64,000 nucleotides of DNA from Prevotella melaninogenica (lineage in GTDB: Bacteria; Bacteroidota; Bacteroidia; Bacteroidales; Bacteroidaceae). Numbering within the stretch: the first letter of the stretch is position 1; every line of letters starts with the position of its first letter. Positions 9,500 to 18,400 of the stretch are shown here, one piece after another. Position numbers and translations under genes: made by a program. The stretch covers positions 882,147 to 946,146 of the forward strand of contig NZ_CP054011.1 of assembly GCF_013267595.1 (NCBI RefSeq), read 5' to 3'. Below the pieces are notes generated by a model. It did no database searches. It was not told the origin of the DNA and worked only from the letters and a program-made list of their open reading frames with translations.

Positions 9500-10156
9500 A
9501 ACATAATATTTTAAATATCAAAATAATGAACTGAGGATATTTCATTTGTATATCTTACTTTTGATATTTACATTTCACAAATATAAATAGCTAAACATGT
9601 GCACTTCTAATATACATTTATAAAATGATATATACAAATCTATATGATATCAAAGGAATAAATAAGCATAAAACTCTAAATTACTGGCTATAAACAACCT
9701 TTATTGACGTATACAAACCTAAAATAGCAAAATATGCAATAAAAAGGGAGATAACAAGAGTTTAAGCTGATAAAAGTATCAATACATTATAATAAATGAC
9801 TGATTAACAACGAATTATCTATTAGAACTACTTAATGTATAAAAATACATATTGATTTATAAACACAAATATTCTAATTTTAATTTGCAAATACGTTTTT
9901 GTATGTGCAGTTTTTAATACAAAAATCATTCCTATCTCTCAACATATACAAATATAAAGTAGGAAAATATATGTTTTCTATTTTAGAAAACTAAAACCAA
10001 AAGAATGTGAAATATAAATCAGCTATTACGAAAAAATGCCATTTTTTGCGTGCTTAAAGTATTTACGAACAAGGATAAAGAAGACAAAAAATACGCGAAA
10101 AATGAAGAGGGTAAAATGAGCTAACCACCCTATTACTCAATAGAAAACATAAAAAA
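9500..10156. other. AT-rich spacer without recognised features
   Basis: About 650 bp of very AT-rich sequence with stops in all six frames. Short near-repeats such as ATATACAAAT and TTTGTAT recur. No gene, RNA or clear operator was recognised. Confidence 0.5.
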
Positions 10157-10176
10157 AGCACTCTTTTCAGAGTGCT
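10157..10176 (-). terminator. Terminator of holA
   Basis: An 8-bp stem AGCACTCT/AGAGTGCT with a 4-nt loop. On the minus strand a run of seven T follows. It lies about 80 bp after the holA stop. Confidence 0.85.
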
Positions 10177-10257
10177 CCTTTTAGCTTAAAAAATTATGAT
10201 TTCTGATAAAAACAGGAGATTTTTATGCTTCAAAAGCATCAAAAAGCCTTCTATTTT

Positions 10258-11283
10258 TTAGTGAAGTATGAAGAAAATTAGCTCTTTCATCAAATCTCCT
10301 GCACCAGTATTAGGATTATCTAATCCTTTACTCTTTCCATCGATATCTCGAATCTTAGAAATTATGTCCATCGTTTTGCGAGCAGAATAATTCTTTTGCC
10401 CTATTACAAAATCTTTAGCTCCCCATGTATTACGCAAATCTAAAGCAGCAGCAATATCTTGTTCCGTATTTTTTCGAGGAGAATAATGAACTATCATCAA
10501 ACTTTGGAAATAAGAAAAGAGTAATGGAAGGAAAGAATAAAGAGAACCAGCTTTTGGATTATTGTCAAAATATTTCACAATCTGATTTGCTTTAAAACAA
10601 TCCTTCTGTACAATCGCATTTCTAAGTTCAAAAGCATTGAAGTCTTTACTGACACCTATCTCCTTCTCCACTACTTCTGGGGTGACACGAAGATTATCTG
10701 CAGGAAGAGAGATAAGCACCTTATCCAACTCAGAAGTAAGACGACTAAGATCTGCACCAATATGATCAGCTATTATCTGACATGCCTTTGAATCGATACT
10801 AACTTTTCTCTCCTTCAAATAACTTTGGATAAAATCTGGTAGCTGATAGTCGCGCAACTTCTTACTTTCAAAAACGACACCGACAGCCTGTGCCAATCCT
10901 ACAGCTTTTTTACGTGCGTCAATTTTCCCGTTTTTATGGCACCATACAAGGATGGTTGATTTTACGGGATTTTTGAGGTACTTCTCCAATGCTTCCAAAG
11001 AACGAATATTCTGTGCCTCTTTGACGATTATCACTTGATACTCCGCCATCATAGGATATCGTCGTGCCATATCAGCTACCTGTACAGCTGTAACATCTGA
11101 TCCAAAACAGATAGTCTGATTAAAATCTCGTTCTTCTGGAGAAAGAACATGCTCTGCTATATAGCCAGAAATCTGATCGATATAATAAGACTCTTCCCCC
11201 ATCAGCATATAGATGGGAGCAAACTTCTTATTCTTCAGATCCTGCATAATACTCTGAAATGTTGGTCCTTGCTTTGCTGGCAT
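10258..11283 (-). CDS. holA: DNA polymerase III delta subunit
   Basis: A 341-aa clamp-loader subunit that opens the beta ring at replication forks. It begins with the HolA N-domain (PIYMLMGEESYYIDQISGYI near 18-37), followed by a DRDFNQ-like segment, and ends with the helical C-domain involved in clamp-loader assembly (about 210-341). The length is usual for Bacteroidota. The start at 11283 has a leader of about 130 nt from a consensus promoter at 11418-11441. A terminator follows at 10157. Confidence 0.93.
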   Translation of the reverse strand: MPAKQGPTFQSIMQDLKNKKFAPIYMLMGEESYYIDQISGYIAEHVLSPEERDFNQTICFGSDVTAVQVADMARRYPMMAEYQVIIVKEAQNIRSLEALEKYLKNPVKSTILVWCHKNGKIDARKKAVGLAQAVGVVFESKKLRDYQLPDFIQSYLKERKVSIDSKACQIIADHIGADLSRLTSELDKVLISLPADNLRVTPEVVEKEIGVSKDFNAFELRNAIVQKDCFKANQIVKYFDNNPKAGSLYSFLPLLFSYFQSLMIVHYSPRKNTEQDIAAALDLRNTWGAKDFVIGQKNYSARKTMDIISKIRDIDGKSKGLDNPNTGAGDLMKELIFFILH

Positions 11284-11303
11284 TTACTTTTTTATTAACT
11301 TTG
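11273..11303 (+). promoter_or_regulatory. Plus-strand promoter for the HsdR-N gene
   Basis: TTTG at 11273-11276, 19 bp, then TAACTTTG at 11296-11303, a full consensus match. The site overlaps the first codons of holA on the other strand and would give a leader of about 200 nt. Confidence 0.65.
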
Positions 11304-11417
11304 CATAAAAGATAAACCATATATAGAGGCAAGAAGACTGAGATTATAAGTCCTATATTGATAGAAAACTATCTTAGGAAACATATCTCCCTATATCTTG
11401 CAGTATGGTCTTTCATG

Positions 11418-11448
11418 CAAAGTTAATAGAAAAGAGATAGAAAACAAA
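11418..11448 (-). promoter_or_regulatory. Minus-strand promoter for holA, facing the plus promoter
   Basis: On the minus strand TTTG is followed by 19 bp and TAACTTTG (11418-11425). With the plus-strand site at 11273-11303 it forms a face-to-face pair, so the two leaders overlap by about 105 nt in antisense. Confidence 0.65.
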
Positions 11449-11506
11449 ATTTTCATTTGACTTTCACTATACACCTTAAACCTTATTATATATAAGATAT
11501 TTAGAT

Positions 11507-11956
11507 ATGATGCATCTTAACCTCCCTCCTTATCAGATTAGAGTAAGAGAGGTAAACGGACGAAAGCAGATTTTTGATGTACTTCGCAGGAAGTATATAG
11601 CACTCACGCCAGAGGAATGGGTGCGCCAACACTTTATTCATTATCTCATTGAACATAAGAGCTACCCTGTTACCCTACTTGCTAACGAGGTTCCACTACA
11701 AGTTGGCGAGAAGAAAGTCCGTGCTGATAGTGTGCTTTACGATAATCAGCTTCGTCCGAGGATGATTATTGAATACAAAGCACCTAACATACCATTAACA
11801 CAGAAAGTATTTGAACAGATATCCGTTTACAACCTCCTACTTCATGTTGATTATCTGATCGTATCAAATGGCTTAGATACTTATATCTGTAAAATGGATT
11901 ATGAGAATCAAACATACGCTTTCCTTGAGACAATTCCAGACTATCAAAACATTTAA
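11507..11956 (+). CDS. Type I restriction enzyme R N-terminal-domain protein (HSDR_N_2)
   Basis: A 149-aa stand-alone PD-(D/E)XK-like domain. The nuclease core pattern is present: VRADSVLYDNQLRPRMIIEYK carries the Asp and the E-x-K pair, followed by a Q-x3-Y-N motif (EQISVYNLLLHVDYLIVSNG). It is not part of a restriction system here: there are no hsdM or hsdS genes. Single-domain copies next to holA are common in Bacteroidota, with an unknown, probably housekeeping, role in DNA metabolism. The start is at ATG 11507. Confidence 0.85.
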   Translation: MMHLNLPPYQIRVREVNGRKQIFDVLRRKYIALTPEEWVRQHFIHYLIEHKSYPVTLLANEVPLQVGEKKVRADSVLYDNQLRPRMIIEYKAPNIPLTQKVFEQISVYNLLLHVDYLIVSNGLDTYICKMDYENQTYAFLETIPDYQNI

Positions 11957-12094
11957 CAATGCAATTGCATAATCCTCATATAGTCTTCTTATTAATCTTT
12001 ACAATCAATAAGCCAACATATTTTGGCACTATCTTTGTTTATAGGTCAATATGAAACTATAAACAGGTGTTATTTCATATAAATAGAAGATAAT

Positions 12095-12904
12095 ATGGCA
12101 ATAGGCAAATGGATTGGTGGCGCATTAGGCTGGATACTTAGCGGAAATATGCTGGGTGGTTTAGTTGGCTATTGTATAGGAACAATGCTTGACGAAGCAT
12201 TTGCAGGCGATAATAGAGGTGGTGATAGGCAGAACGGATATGGCGAGCAAAGTCATTTTGGAGGCACGCGTCCGTTTGAAGAAGACCGCAACTCCTTTTT
12301 GTTCTCTATGCTTGTCCTTTCCTCTTACATTATAAAAGCCGATGGAAAGATAATGCACTCTGAGATGGAATATGTACGCCAATTCCTTCGTCATAACTTC
12401 GGCGAGCAGGCTGTAAGCCAAGGAGAATCAATTCTGCTAAAGTTATTTGATTTACAGAAGCAACAAGGCCCTTACCAATTTAAAGAAACAATCCGTAAGA
12501 GCTGTGTTGAAATACGTTTTCATACAAGTGTCAGTCAACGACTACAATTACTAAATTACCTTGTCATCATAGCAAAAGCAGATGGCATAGTAAGCCCAGA
12601 AGAAGTTGTTGCACTGAAAGAGATTGCCTTATATCTTGGTCTTTCTGCGCAAGACATAGAGTCCATGCTCAACTTAGAAAGTGGAGCAAAAGCAAGTAGT
12701 AACATTGAAGATGCCTATAAAGTATTAGGGGTATCTCCATCAGCAACAGACGATGAGGTCAAGGCTGCTTACCGCAAGATGGCACTTAAACATCATCCAG
12801 ACCGTGTTTCTACACTTGGAGACGATATCCGAAAGGCTGCTGAAAAGAAGTTCCAGGAGATTAATGACGCCAAAGAAAGAATCTATAAGGCAAGAGGACT
12901 GTGA
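12095..12904 (+). CDS. TerB-like plus J-domain protein (DjlA-like)
   Basis: A 269-aa protein. A glycine-rich N-terminal membrane-associated segment (1-32) is followed by a TerB-like helical domain (about 60-195, with two KADGxI/V motifs: [15 protein letters not shown] and [12 protein letters not shown]). A C-terminal J domain (about 207-269) carries the HPD triad in ALKHHPDRV. It should recruit and stimulate DnaK at the inner membrane. A TATCTTTG -7 box lies at 12030-12037. DjlA is the closest described architecture; the exact client is unknown. Confidence 0.88.
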   Translation: MAIGKWIGGALGWILSGNMLGGLVGYCIGTMLDEAFAGDNRGGDRQNGYGEQSHFGGTRPFEEDRNSFLFSMLVLSSYIIKADGKIMHSEMEYVRQFLRHNFGEQAVSQGESILLKLFDLQKQQGPYQFKETIRKSCVEIRFHTSVSQRLQLLNYLVIIAKADGIVSPEEVVALKEIALYLGLSAQDIESMLNLESGAKASSNIEDAYKVLGVSPSATDDEVKAAYRKMALKHHPDRVSTLGDDIRKAAEKKFQEINDAKERIYKARGL

Positions 12905-12991
12905 GGAAAGTGGACAGGTTTATAATTGACAAGTAAATGCTAATCAATTCACAACAAACATCTTCATTAAGAAACAATCATAAATTGCACT

Positions 12992-13738
12992 ATGGCAACA
13001 AGACTTAAAATAAAAACAACAGAAGGCGATATCATTATTCGCCTTTATGACGAGACTCCAAAACATCGTGATAACTTTTTAAAGCTTGCAAAGGAAGGGT
13101 ATTTCAATGGTACGCTCTTCCACCGAGTAATAAAGGACTTTATGATACAAGGTGGTGATCCAGATAGTAAGAATGCTCCAAAGGGTAAGATGTTAGGTAC
13201 AGGTGGACCAGACTATACCATTCCTGCTGAATTTGTGTATCCACAATACTTTCACAAACGTGGTGCCTTGAGTGCAGCCCGCACAGGTGATGAAGTTAAC
13301 CTTGAGAAAGAAAGCAGTGGTAGTCAGTTTTACATTGTATGGGGAAAGACCTTTAAGCCTGCAGAACTGAAGCAAATGGAGCATCAGATGGCAATGCAAC
13401 AAGAGCAGCAGGTATTCAATCAGCTTACAAGAGAACATCACGAGGAGATAATGAATTTAAGACGTAATCGTGACCGTGTAGGACTGCAAGAGCTACAAGA
13501 CAAACTGATAGAACAAACAAAAACAACTTGTAAGCAACAAGGTAAGCCTTCCTTTACAGAAGAACAAATAGAGGTTTATACTAATGTTGGTGGTACTCCT
13601 TTCCTCGATAATCAGTACACCGTCTTCGGTGAGGTGGAGGAAGGTCTTGACATCGTTGAACGTATACAAAACTGCGATACAGACCGCAACGACCGTCCAA
13701 CAGAAGATGTTAAGATAGAAACTGTAGCCTTATTGTAA
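12992..13738 (+). CDS. Cyclophilin-type peptidyl-prolyl isomerase
   Basis: A 248-aa cytoplasmic enzyme without a signal peptide. The cyclophilin core is split: FHRVIKDFMIQGGDP (about 41-55) and GSQFYIVWG (about 110-118), then a charged helical insert of about 80 residues (about 122-195), and finally GGTPFLDNQYTVFGEVEEGLDIV. The insert appears in many Bacteroidota PPIases. It catalyses cis-trans isomerisation of proline bonds. The convergent terminator at 13768-13814 ends the transcript. Confidence 0.92.
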   Translation: MATRLKIKTTEGDIIIRLYDETPKHRDNFLKLAKEGYFNGTLFHRVIKDFMIQGGDPDSKNAPKGKMLGTGGPDYTIPAEFVYPQYFHKRGALSAARTGDEVNLEKESSGSQFYIVWGKTFKPAELKQMEHQMAMQQEQQVFNQLTREHHEEIMNLRRNRDRVGLQELQDKLIEQTKTTCKQQGKPSFTEEQIEVYTNVGGTPFLDNQYTVFGEVEEGLDIVERIQNCDTDRNDRPTEDVKIETVALL

Positions 13739-13767
13739 GCCTACATAATGAAACATAAAATGACATA

Positions 13768-13814
13768 ATATCCTCGTATAGTTATTCCAGCAAGAAATAA
13801 CTATACAAGGATAT
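13768..13814. terminator. Bidirectional terminator between PPIase and TM2 genes
   Basis: A long imperfect stem (ATATCCTCGTATAGTTATT pairing with AATAACTATACAAGGATAT) between convergent genes, with T-rich flanks on both strands. Confidence 0.8.
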
Positions 13815-13843
13815 CTTATTTAACCCAGCAGGTTTAATCTTTC

Positions 13844-14185
13844 TTAGCGAAGATAGTATGACAACTGCTCTAAATTCTTCTGCTTAGTTGCGTCCGTTAT
13901 CAAAAAGATATCTATAAGCCACCAGATACCACAACCACCAGCTGTCAACAACTTACCAATACCTAAACCAACATCTCCAATATAGAAGCGATCAATACCA
14001 AGTGATCCTATAAATATTGACAAAAGAATTGATAGCAAAGGATCTTTCATCTGAGACTGGAGAGCCAATATCTCTGACTCACTAATATCAGTGTTTTCCA
14101 ATCTTGTACGAACACTCGGAATACTTCCTGCAGGGATTTTTGATGAAAGCATCATCAATATATGATTCACCTTATCTGATTCCAT
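13844..14185 (-). CDS. TM2-domain membrane protein
   Basis: A 113-aa protein. After a soluble helical N-terminus (1-45), the TM2 domain spans about 47-100: LLSILLSIFIGSLGIDRFYIGD, then GLGIGKLLTAGGCGIWWLID. It includes the GxxGIDRFYxG signature and the loop before the second helix. It lies last in a cluster of three small membrane proteins. The function of TM2 proteins in bacteria is not established. Confidence 0.9.
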   Translation of the reverse strand: MESDKVNHILMMLSSKIPAGSIPSVRTRLENTDISESEILALQSQMKDPLLSILLSIFIGSLGIDRFYIGDVGLGIGKLLTAGGCGIWWLIDIFLITDATKQKNLEQLSYYLR

Positions 14186-14245
14186 AATGATTACCTTAGG
14201 TTTAATAATTTATATAACTTTACATGTTCCCCAAACCTATATCCA

Positions 14246-14626
14246 CTATATCTTTAGGATATTTCTCACAATAAACCAAATGAAAAAGAGAATTATATAC
14301 AACCATATAAGCCGCTTATCTTCTATTACCTTTGTGAGACTATCCTTAGCCTTCCCTTTTGGAAGTAAGGCGCGTACTCCAAATGATAAGATGTATGGTC
14401 CAGAAAATAAAAGAAAATAATTATAGTGGATTGCTTCTGAAAACCGCCCTTGCAATAAAGCATGCAACGCACGTTGAATGCCACAACCAGGACATTGTAA
14501 CCCTGTTGCGACCTTAAGGAGACATTTAGGCGCCCATAAAGTCGTAACAGGGTTATAGAAATAATATAGAATTAATAGGGAGGCTCCCAAACAGAGCCAA
14601 CCTATACACTTTATAGTACGTTTCAA
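14246..14626 (-). CDS. DUF2752 membrane protein
   Basis: A 126-aa protein with three hydrophobic helices and the family motif GLQCPGCGIQRALHALLQGRF near residues 42-62. It starts 4 bp after the CD225 gene ends, so they are probably translationally linked. DUF2752 proteins commonly sit beside TM2 and CD225 proteins in Bacteroidota. The molecular role is unknown. Confidence 0.9.
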   Translation of the reverse strand: MKRTIKCIGWLCLGASLLILYYFYNPVTTLWAPKCLLKVATGLQCPGCGIQRALHALLQGRFSEAIHYNYFLLFSGPYILSFGVRALLPKGKAKDSLTKVIEDKRLIWLYIILFFIWFIVRNILKI

Positions 14627-14630
14627 GGAT

Positions 14631-14909
14631 TTAGTGAGATCCAGCCATTGTGCTCAATGCAGCCAAACCACCAAAGCAAACAAAGTAAAGGATAGTGCCA
14701 ATCACACCTGCAACAATACCAATAATACTCCACTTTTTAGCGTCATTAGCAGCTAAAACAGCTTCATCGTATTGCTTCATCATATAAAGCTCATTCACCT
14801 TCATAGCGCGAATGATTGCATAAATACCTGCTGGCAAGCAGCAACATACAGTTGTAAAAATCGCAAGAGCCAAATTGTTATTTGGCTTAGGAGTATTCAT
14901 TTCTTCCAT
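14631..14909 (-). CDS. CD225/dispanin-family membrane protein
   Basis: A 92-aa protein with start MEEMNTPKPNNNLALAIF; a second Met at 14900 is possible, and an upstream extension to 15008 is unlikely. Two membrane helices are seen (about 12-35 with TTVCCCLPAGIYAII, and about 63-85) joined by a loop with a dispanin-like alanine-rich helix (YDEAVLAANDAKKWSIIG). It is first gene of the CD225-DUF2752-TM2 cluster. The function in bacteria is unknown. Confidence 0.88.
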   Translation of the reverse strand: MEEMNTPKPNNNLALAIFTTVCCCLPAGIYAIIRAMKVNELYMMKQYDEAVLAANDAKKWSIIGIVAGVIGTILYFVCFGGLAALSTMAGSH

Positions 14910-15300
14910 AACTTTTTTGAGCCGACTCCCCAGGGCATTCTTTTTTTGTTTTATTATTTGAACCACGTTGCTACTATGGTGGGGAAGTCTTAAGTGACAC
15001 CTCTTCACAAACAGGTTATTGTTTTCATCTATTACTTAACCGAGGACAAATTTAAGTAATTTAGATTAAATATACAAGCTAAAGAAAAACTTTTCTTTCT
15101 ATCATAAACAAAAACATTACATTTTAAACAAATATAACATTTACAAATAAACCAAGAAAAGCGAGTAAACCTATATTAGTTCATCTATCCACAAATACAT
15201 CAGGGATTCTTTAACATGTTAAAACAATCACAAAACTTTATACATTCTTCCCTAAGTTCATAAACAAAGTCAAATAAATCGAGAAACTTCCATAAACAAT
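14910..15300. other. Spacer upstream of the CD225 cluster
   Basis: About 390 bp of AT-rich sequence. No gene or RNA was recognised, and no full consensus promoter was seen for the cluster. Confidence 0.45.
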
Positions 15301-15345
15301 AATCGGATTAAAGTCAATTGACTCTAACCCGATTCTTTTTTATAT
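15301..15345. terminator. Strong stem-loop ending the small-gene transcript
   Basis: A 17-bp stem with two mismatches (AATCGGATTAAAGTCAA at 15301 pairing with TTGACTCTAACCCGATT). The plus side has TTCTTTTTT and the minus side ATTGTTT. The only gene directed at it is the 34-codon frame at 15405-15509 on the minus strand. Confidence 0.7.
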
Positions 15346-15404
15346 TCTCTCAATTATTCTTCTTTACTACATGCGAATCGCGCAAGAATAAGTCTGTTTC
15401 TGAT

Positions 15405-15509
15405 TTATGCCAAACAGTTTACACGACCTATATTGTATTCACGGATGACATTTGTCATATAATGAAACATCTTACGCATAACACTCATATTCTTTACTTT
15501 CTCTTTCAT
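15405..15509 (-). CDS. Predicted small basic protein (34 aa), unnamed
   Basis: The frame reads MKEKVKNMSVMRKMFHYMTN, then VIREYNIGRVNCLA. GAGGAAAGG lies 7 bp before the ATG, a better ribosome site than most genes here. A full consensus promoter at 15634-15665 gives a leader of about 120 nt, and a strong stem-loop at 15301-15345 ends the transcript. The protein is rich in Met and Lys, amphipathic, with no signal peptide. It is too short for standard gene callers. The function is unknown; it might be a regulatory or membrane-associated microprotein, or a leader-controlled peptide. Confidence 0.55.
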   Translation of the reverse strand: MKEKVKNMSVMRKMFHYMTNVIREYNIGRVNCLA

Positions 15510-15563
15510 AACGTTTCCTTTCCTCTATTGAGTTATACAATCTTTTACCTATGTCCCTATTGA

Positions 15564-15613
15564 GACTGAAGCCCTTTCAGTGGCTACCTCTTTGTTATCC
15601 TATTGAGGTGCCG
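15564..15613 (-). promoter_or_regulatory. Structured leader of the small gene
   Basis: Two adjacent stems in the 5' leader: GAGGTGCC (15605-15612) with GGCTACCTC (15582-15590), and ACTGAA (15565-15570) with TTCAGT (15576-15581). Such a pair could act as a cis-regulatory element. Confidence 0.4.
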
Positions 15614-15633
15614 TTTGTGTTGTTTTGTGCTTG

Positions 15634-15665
15634 CAAAGTTAGTACACTTTCCAAAATCTCACAAA
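15634..15665 (-). promoter_or_regulatory. Consensus promoter of the small gene
   Basis: On the minus strand TTTG, 20 bp, TAACTTTG. Predicted start of transcription is near 15629. Confidence 0.65.
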
Positions 15666-15859
15666 GGAAACTTACACTTTCACTTTGTTTTTCTATTAAA
15701 TTTTGACCTGCGTCAATAAGATTGACACGTATCAATCCCGCTATTTGACATATATCAACCCATGCGTGCCTTTATATCAACATCCTCTAAACGAATATAT
15801 TATAATAAAAAAGAAGACGGAAAGACAAGTATCACATTTTCTTTTCTTATCTTTGCACT

Positions 15860-16927
15860 ATGAACACAAACGAAAATCATAGCTTTCGATTACCTGCAGA
15901 GTGGGAACCACAAAGCGGAGTTATACTGATATGGCCGCATGAAGATACTGATTGGCATCCTTATCTTGAGGAGATTACTGAAGTTTATCTCCAGATGGCA
16001 GATGCCATTACCCGATACGAGGCATTGCTTATCACAGCACGTGATACAGAAATGGTAAGTTCCTTACTGAAAGGAAGGCTGACAGAGGAACAGATGAAAC
16101 GTGTAACGCTCTTTACTTGTGACAATAATGACACTTGGGCACGAGACGTTGCACCGATTTCGCTCATAGCAAACAAAGCATCGAAAGATAGTTCCCAGCC
16201 CCTTCGCCTACTTGACTTCTGTTTCAATGGATGGGGTGAGAAGTTTGCAGCAGAAAAGGATAATAGAATCAATCGACAACTTTACAAAGCTGGACTCCTC
16301 CAAGGAGTATTAGAAAGCCACAAGGATTTTGTACTGGAAGGTGGTTCTATAGAGAGTGATGGAGAGCGAACACTCTTTACAACAACGAGTTGTCTGATGG
16401 CACCACATCGTAATCAACCTCTCACACAAGAGGATATAGACAAGCAATTACGCCTTTTCTTCCCAAATGTAGAGCGAGTTATATGGTTAGATTATGGTCA
16501 GTTAGCAGGCGATGATACAGACGGACATATTGACACCATCGTACGTATTGCACCCAATAACACCTTATTATATATAGGGTGTGACGATAAGGAAGATGAG
16601 CATTATGAGGATTTCCGTCTCTTAGAGGAACAGCTAAAACAGCTTCGCACACTGGATGGTAAGCCTTATCGCCTACTCCGTCTTCCTATGCCTGATGCTA
16701 TCTATGATGATGACGAGCGTTTGCCTGCAACACATGCAAACTTCCTTATCATCAACGGAGCAGTACTTGTTCCAACCTACAACCAACCCGAAAAGGACAA
16801 AGTAGCATTGGACACAATTCAAGAGGCTTTCCCTGATCGTAAAATCATCGGTATTGACAGCCGTACTATCATCAGACAGCATGGTTCAATACACTGTCTG
16901 ACAATGCAGCTGCCAGCAAACGGATAA
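15860..16927 (+). CDS. aguA: Agmatine deiminase family protein
   Basis: A 355-aa guanidine-modifying enzyme that hydrolyses agmatine to N-carbamoylputrescine and ammonia. Seen are RLPAEWEPQSGVILIWPH at the N-terminus, DNNDTWARDVAP near 90, VLEGGSIESDG near 158, the GHIDT histidine near 220, and catalytic Cys346 in HGSIHCLTMQ. The N-carbamoylputrescine amidase gene follows, which supports the polyamine assignment over peptidylarginine deiminase. The -7 box TATCTTTG ends 4 bp before the ATG, so the mRNA may be leaderless. Confidence 0.92.
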   Translation: MNTNENHSFRLPAEWEPQSGVILIWPHEDTDWHPYLEEITEVYLQMADAITRYEALLITARDTEMVSSLLKGRLTEEQMKRVTLFTCDNNDTWARDVAPISLIANKASKDSSQPLRLLDFCFNGWGEKFAAEKDNRINRQLYKAGLLQGVLESHKDFVLEGGSIESDGERTLFTTTSCLMAPHRNQPLTQEDIDKQLRLFFPNVERVIWLDYGQLAGDDTDGHIDTIVRIAPNNTLLYIGCDDKEDEHYEDFRLLEEQLKQLRTLDGKPYRLLRLPMPDAIYDDDERLPATHANFLIINGAVLVPTYNQPEKDKVALDTIQEAFPDRKIIGIDSRTIIRQHGSIHCLTMQLPANG

Positions 16928-17014
16928 AACCACCTATCGTTTGAGTTGATAAAAGATGGAATAGTAATAAAAGAATACAGAACAATAAACATAAACAGGG
17001 CAATCACCTTTATT

Positions 17015-17899
17015 ATGAGAGAACTTAAAATAGGCTTCCTACAACAACATAAAGTTGAGGATATCAAAAACAATATAGAGCGATTGGCTGAGGGAATTAC
17101 AAACTTAGCACAACGTGGTGCGGAACTTGTTATCCTCCAAGAACTGCACAATTCACTTTACTTCTGTCAGACAGAGGACGTGAATAAGTTTGACTTGGCT
17201 GAGACTATACCGGGTCCCTCTACTGGCTTTTATGGTGAGCTGGCACGCGAACTGGGTATTGTCATTGTGACATCACTTTTTGAAAAACGTGCACCAGGAC
17301 TTTATCATAACACAGCCGTAGTGATAGAGAAGGATGGTAGTATTGCTGGTAAATATCGTAAGATGCATATTCCAGACGACCCAGCTTACTATGAGAAGTT
17401 CTACTTCACACCAGGCGACCTCGGATTTCATCCAATTGATACAAGCGTAGGACGTCTTGGTGTACTTGTTTGCTGGGATCAGTGGTATCCTGAAGCAGCC
17501 CGCCTTATGGCATTGCAAGGTGCAGATATGCTTATCTACCCTACAGCTATTGGTTATGAAAGTAGTGATACTGACGAGGAAAAACAGCGTCAGCGTGAAG
17601 CTTGGACAACAGTCATGCGTGGTCATGCCGTTGCTAACGGTTTGCCAGTAATCGCTGTAAACCGTGTCGGTCATGAACCTGACCCAAGCGAGCAAACTCA
17701 AGGTATTCAGTTCTGGGGAAGTAGCTTTGTTGCTGGACCACAGGGAGAACTACTCTATCGCGCTTGTGACAACGATGAGGACAGTGTTATTCTCAGCATC
17801 AACCTCGACCATAGTGAGAATGTACGCCGTTGGTGGCCTTTCCTACGTGACAGACGAATCGATGAGTATGGAGAAATAACAAAGAGGTTTATTGACTAA
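17015..17899 (+). CDS. aguB: N-carbamoylputrescine amidase (nitrilase superfamily)
   Basis: A 294-aa enzyme that hydrolyses N-carbamoylputrescine to putrescine, CO2 and ammonia. The Glu-Lys-Cys triad is clear: E43 in VILQELHNS, K116 in KYRKMHIPDD and C153 in GVLVCWDQWYPE. The open frame extends to 16946, but MRELKIGFLQQ at 17015 matches the family start. It lies 87 bp after aguA, and together they form the last two steps of the arginine-agmatine-putrescine route. Confidence 0.94.
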   Translation: MRELKIGFLQQHKVEDIKNNIERLAEGITNLAQRGAELVILQELHNSLYFCQTEDVNKFDLAETIPGPSTGFYGELARELGIVIVTSLFEKRAPGLYHNTAVVIEKDGSIAGKYRKMHIPDDPAYYEKFYFTPGDLGFHPIDTSVGRLGVLVCWDQWYPEAARLMALQGADMLIYPTAIGYESSDTDEEKQRQREAWTTVMRGHAVANGLPVIAVNRVGHEPDPSEQTQGIQFWGSSFVAGPQGELLYRACDNDEDSVILSINLDHSENVRRWWPFLRDRRIDEYGEITKRFID

Positions 17900-17912
17900 A
17901 AACCTCCCCTAA

Positions 17913-17929
17913 CCCCTCCAAAGGAGGGG
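17913..17929 (+). terminator. CCCCTCC/GGAGGGG stem after aguB
   Basis: A 7-bp GC-rich stem with an AAA loop, 13 bp after the stop. It lacks a T run, so it may only protect the mRNA 3' end. Confidence 0.45.
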
Positions 17930-18127
17930 AATTCCCCCTGCTCCTCGCCTAAACCAACAGTCATTGACCAAAGGGGAGTTGGGAGAGAGGGAGTCCTAAC
18001 AGAATAAGAGATTCACGCTTTATTAATGATTACTGCTCGATAGGACTTAAACAACACCTCTTTCCATACGGAATATGATAATAAATAGAGCCTATCCGAT
18101 AAGATATTAGAACTTAATATGCCATCC

Positions 18128-18175
18128 GCACCATTGGTGTTTACCATGAACACCACACGTGCTGAGCACCAACAC
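18128..18175 (+). repeat. GTGCGGAGC-type dispersed repeat, copy A
   Basis: Contains ACCATTGGTGTTTACCATGAACACC, of which GTGTT and AACAC pair around TACCATG, then a CACGTGCTGAGCACCAACAC word. It is the most diverged of the three copies (see 34602 and 40821). Confidence 0.6.
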
Positions 18176-18214
18176 ATAGGCTGGATATGGATTGAGCGTT
18201 GCATTGTAATACCC

Positions 18215-18264
18215 AAAGAGCCATACCAAACTCATTCTTAGAGTTTGATATGGCTCTTTTTCCT
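18215..18264. terminator. Terminator between aguB and asnA (convergent genes)
   Basis: A 19-bp stem with two mismatches (AAAGAGCCATACCAAACTC with GAGTTTGATATGGCTCTTT), followed by TTCC on the plus strand. It probably serves both converging operons. Confidence 0.85.
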
Positions 18265-18400
18265 TTATCAACATGATTAGCCGCTTACGCCCATTGTTGG
18301 TTTGACCATCTTTTCCTACAAAACAGATAATCCGCCCATTACTTCCCTTCGTTCTGTAACCACAGATTCAAGAGAGGAGTCGAGGGGGGGGGGTAAGGCT

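Noticed and set aside
11507..11956. A type I restriction-modification system
   Set aside because: Only the small HSDR_N-like domain is present, with no methylase, specificity or motor subunit nearby.
16946..17014. Extended N-terminus of the N-carbamoylputrescine amidase
   Set aside because: The nitrilase fold starts at MRELKIGFLQQ; the extension lacks family similarity.
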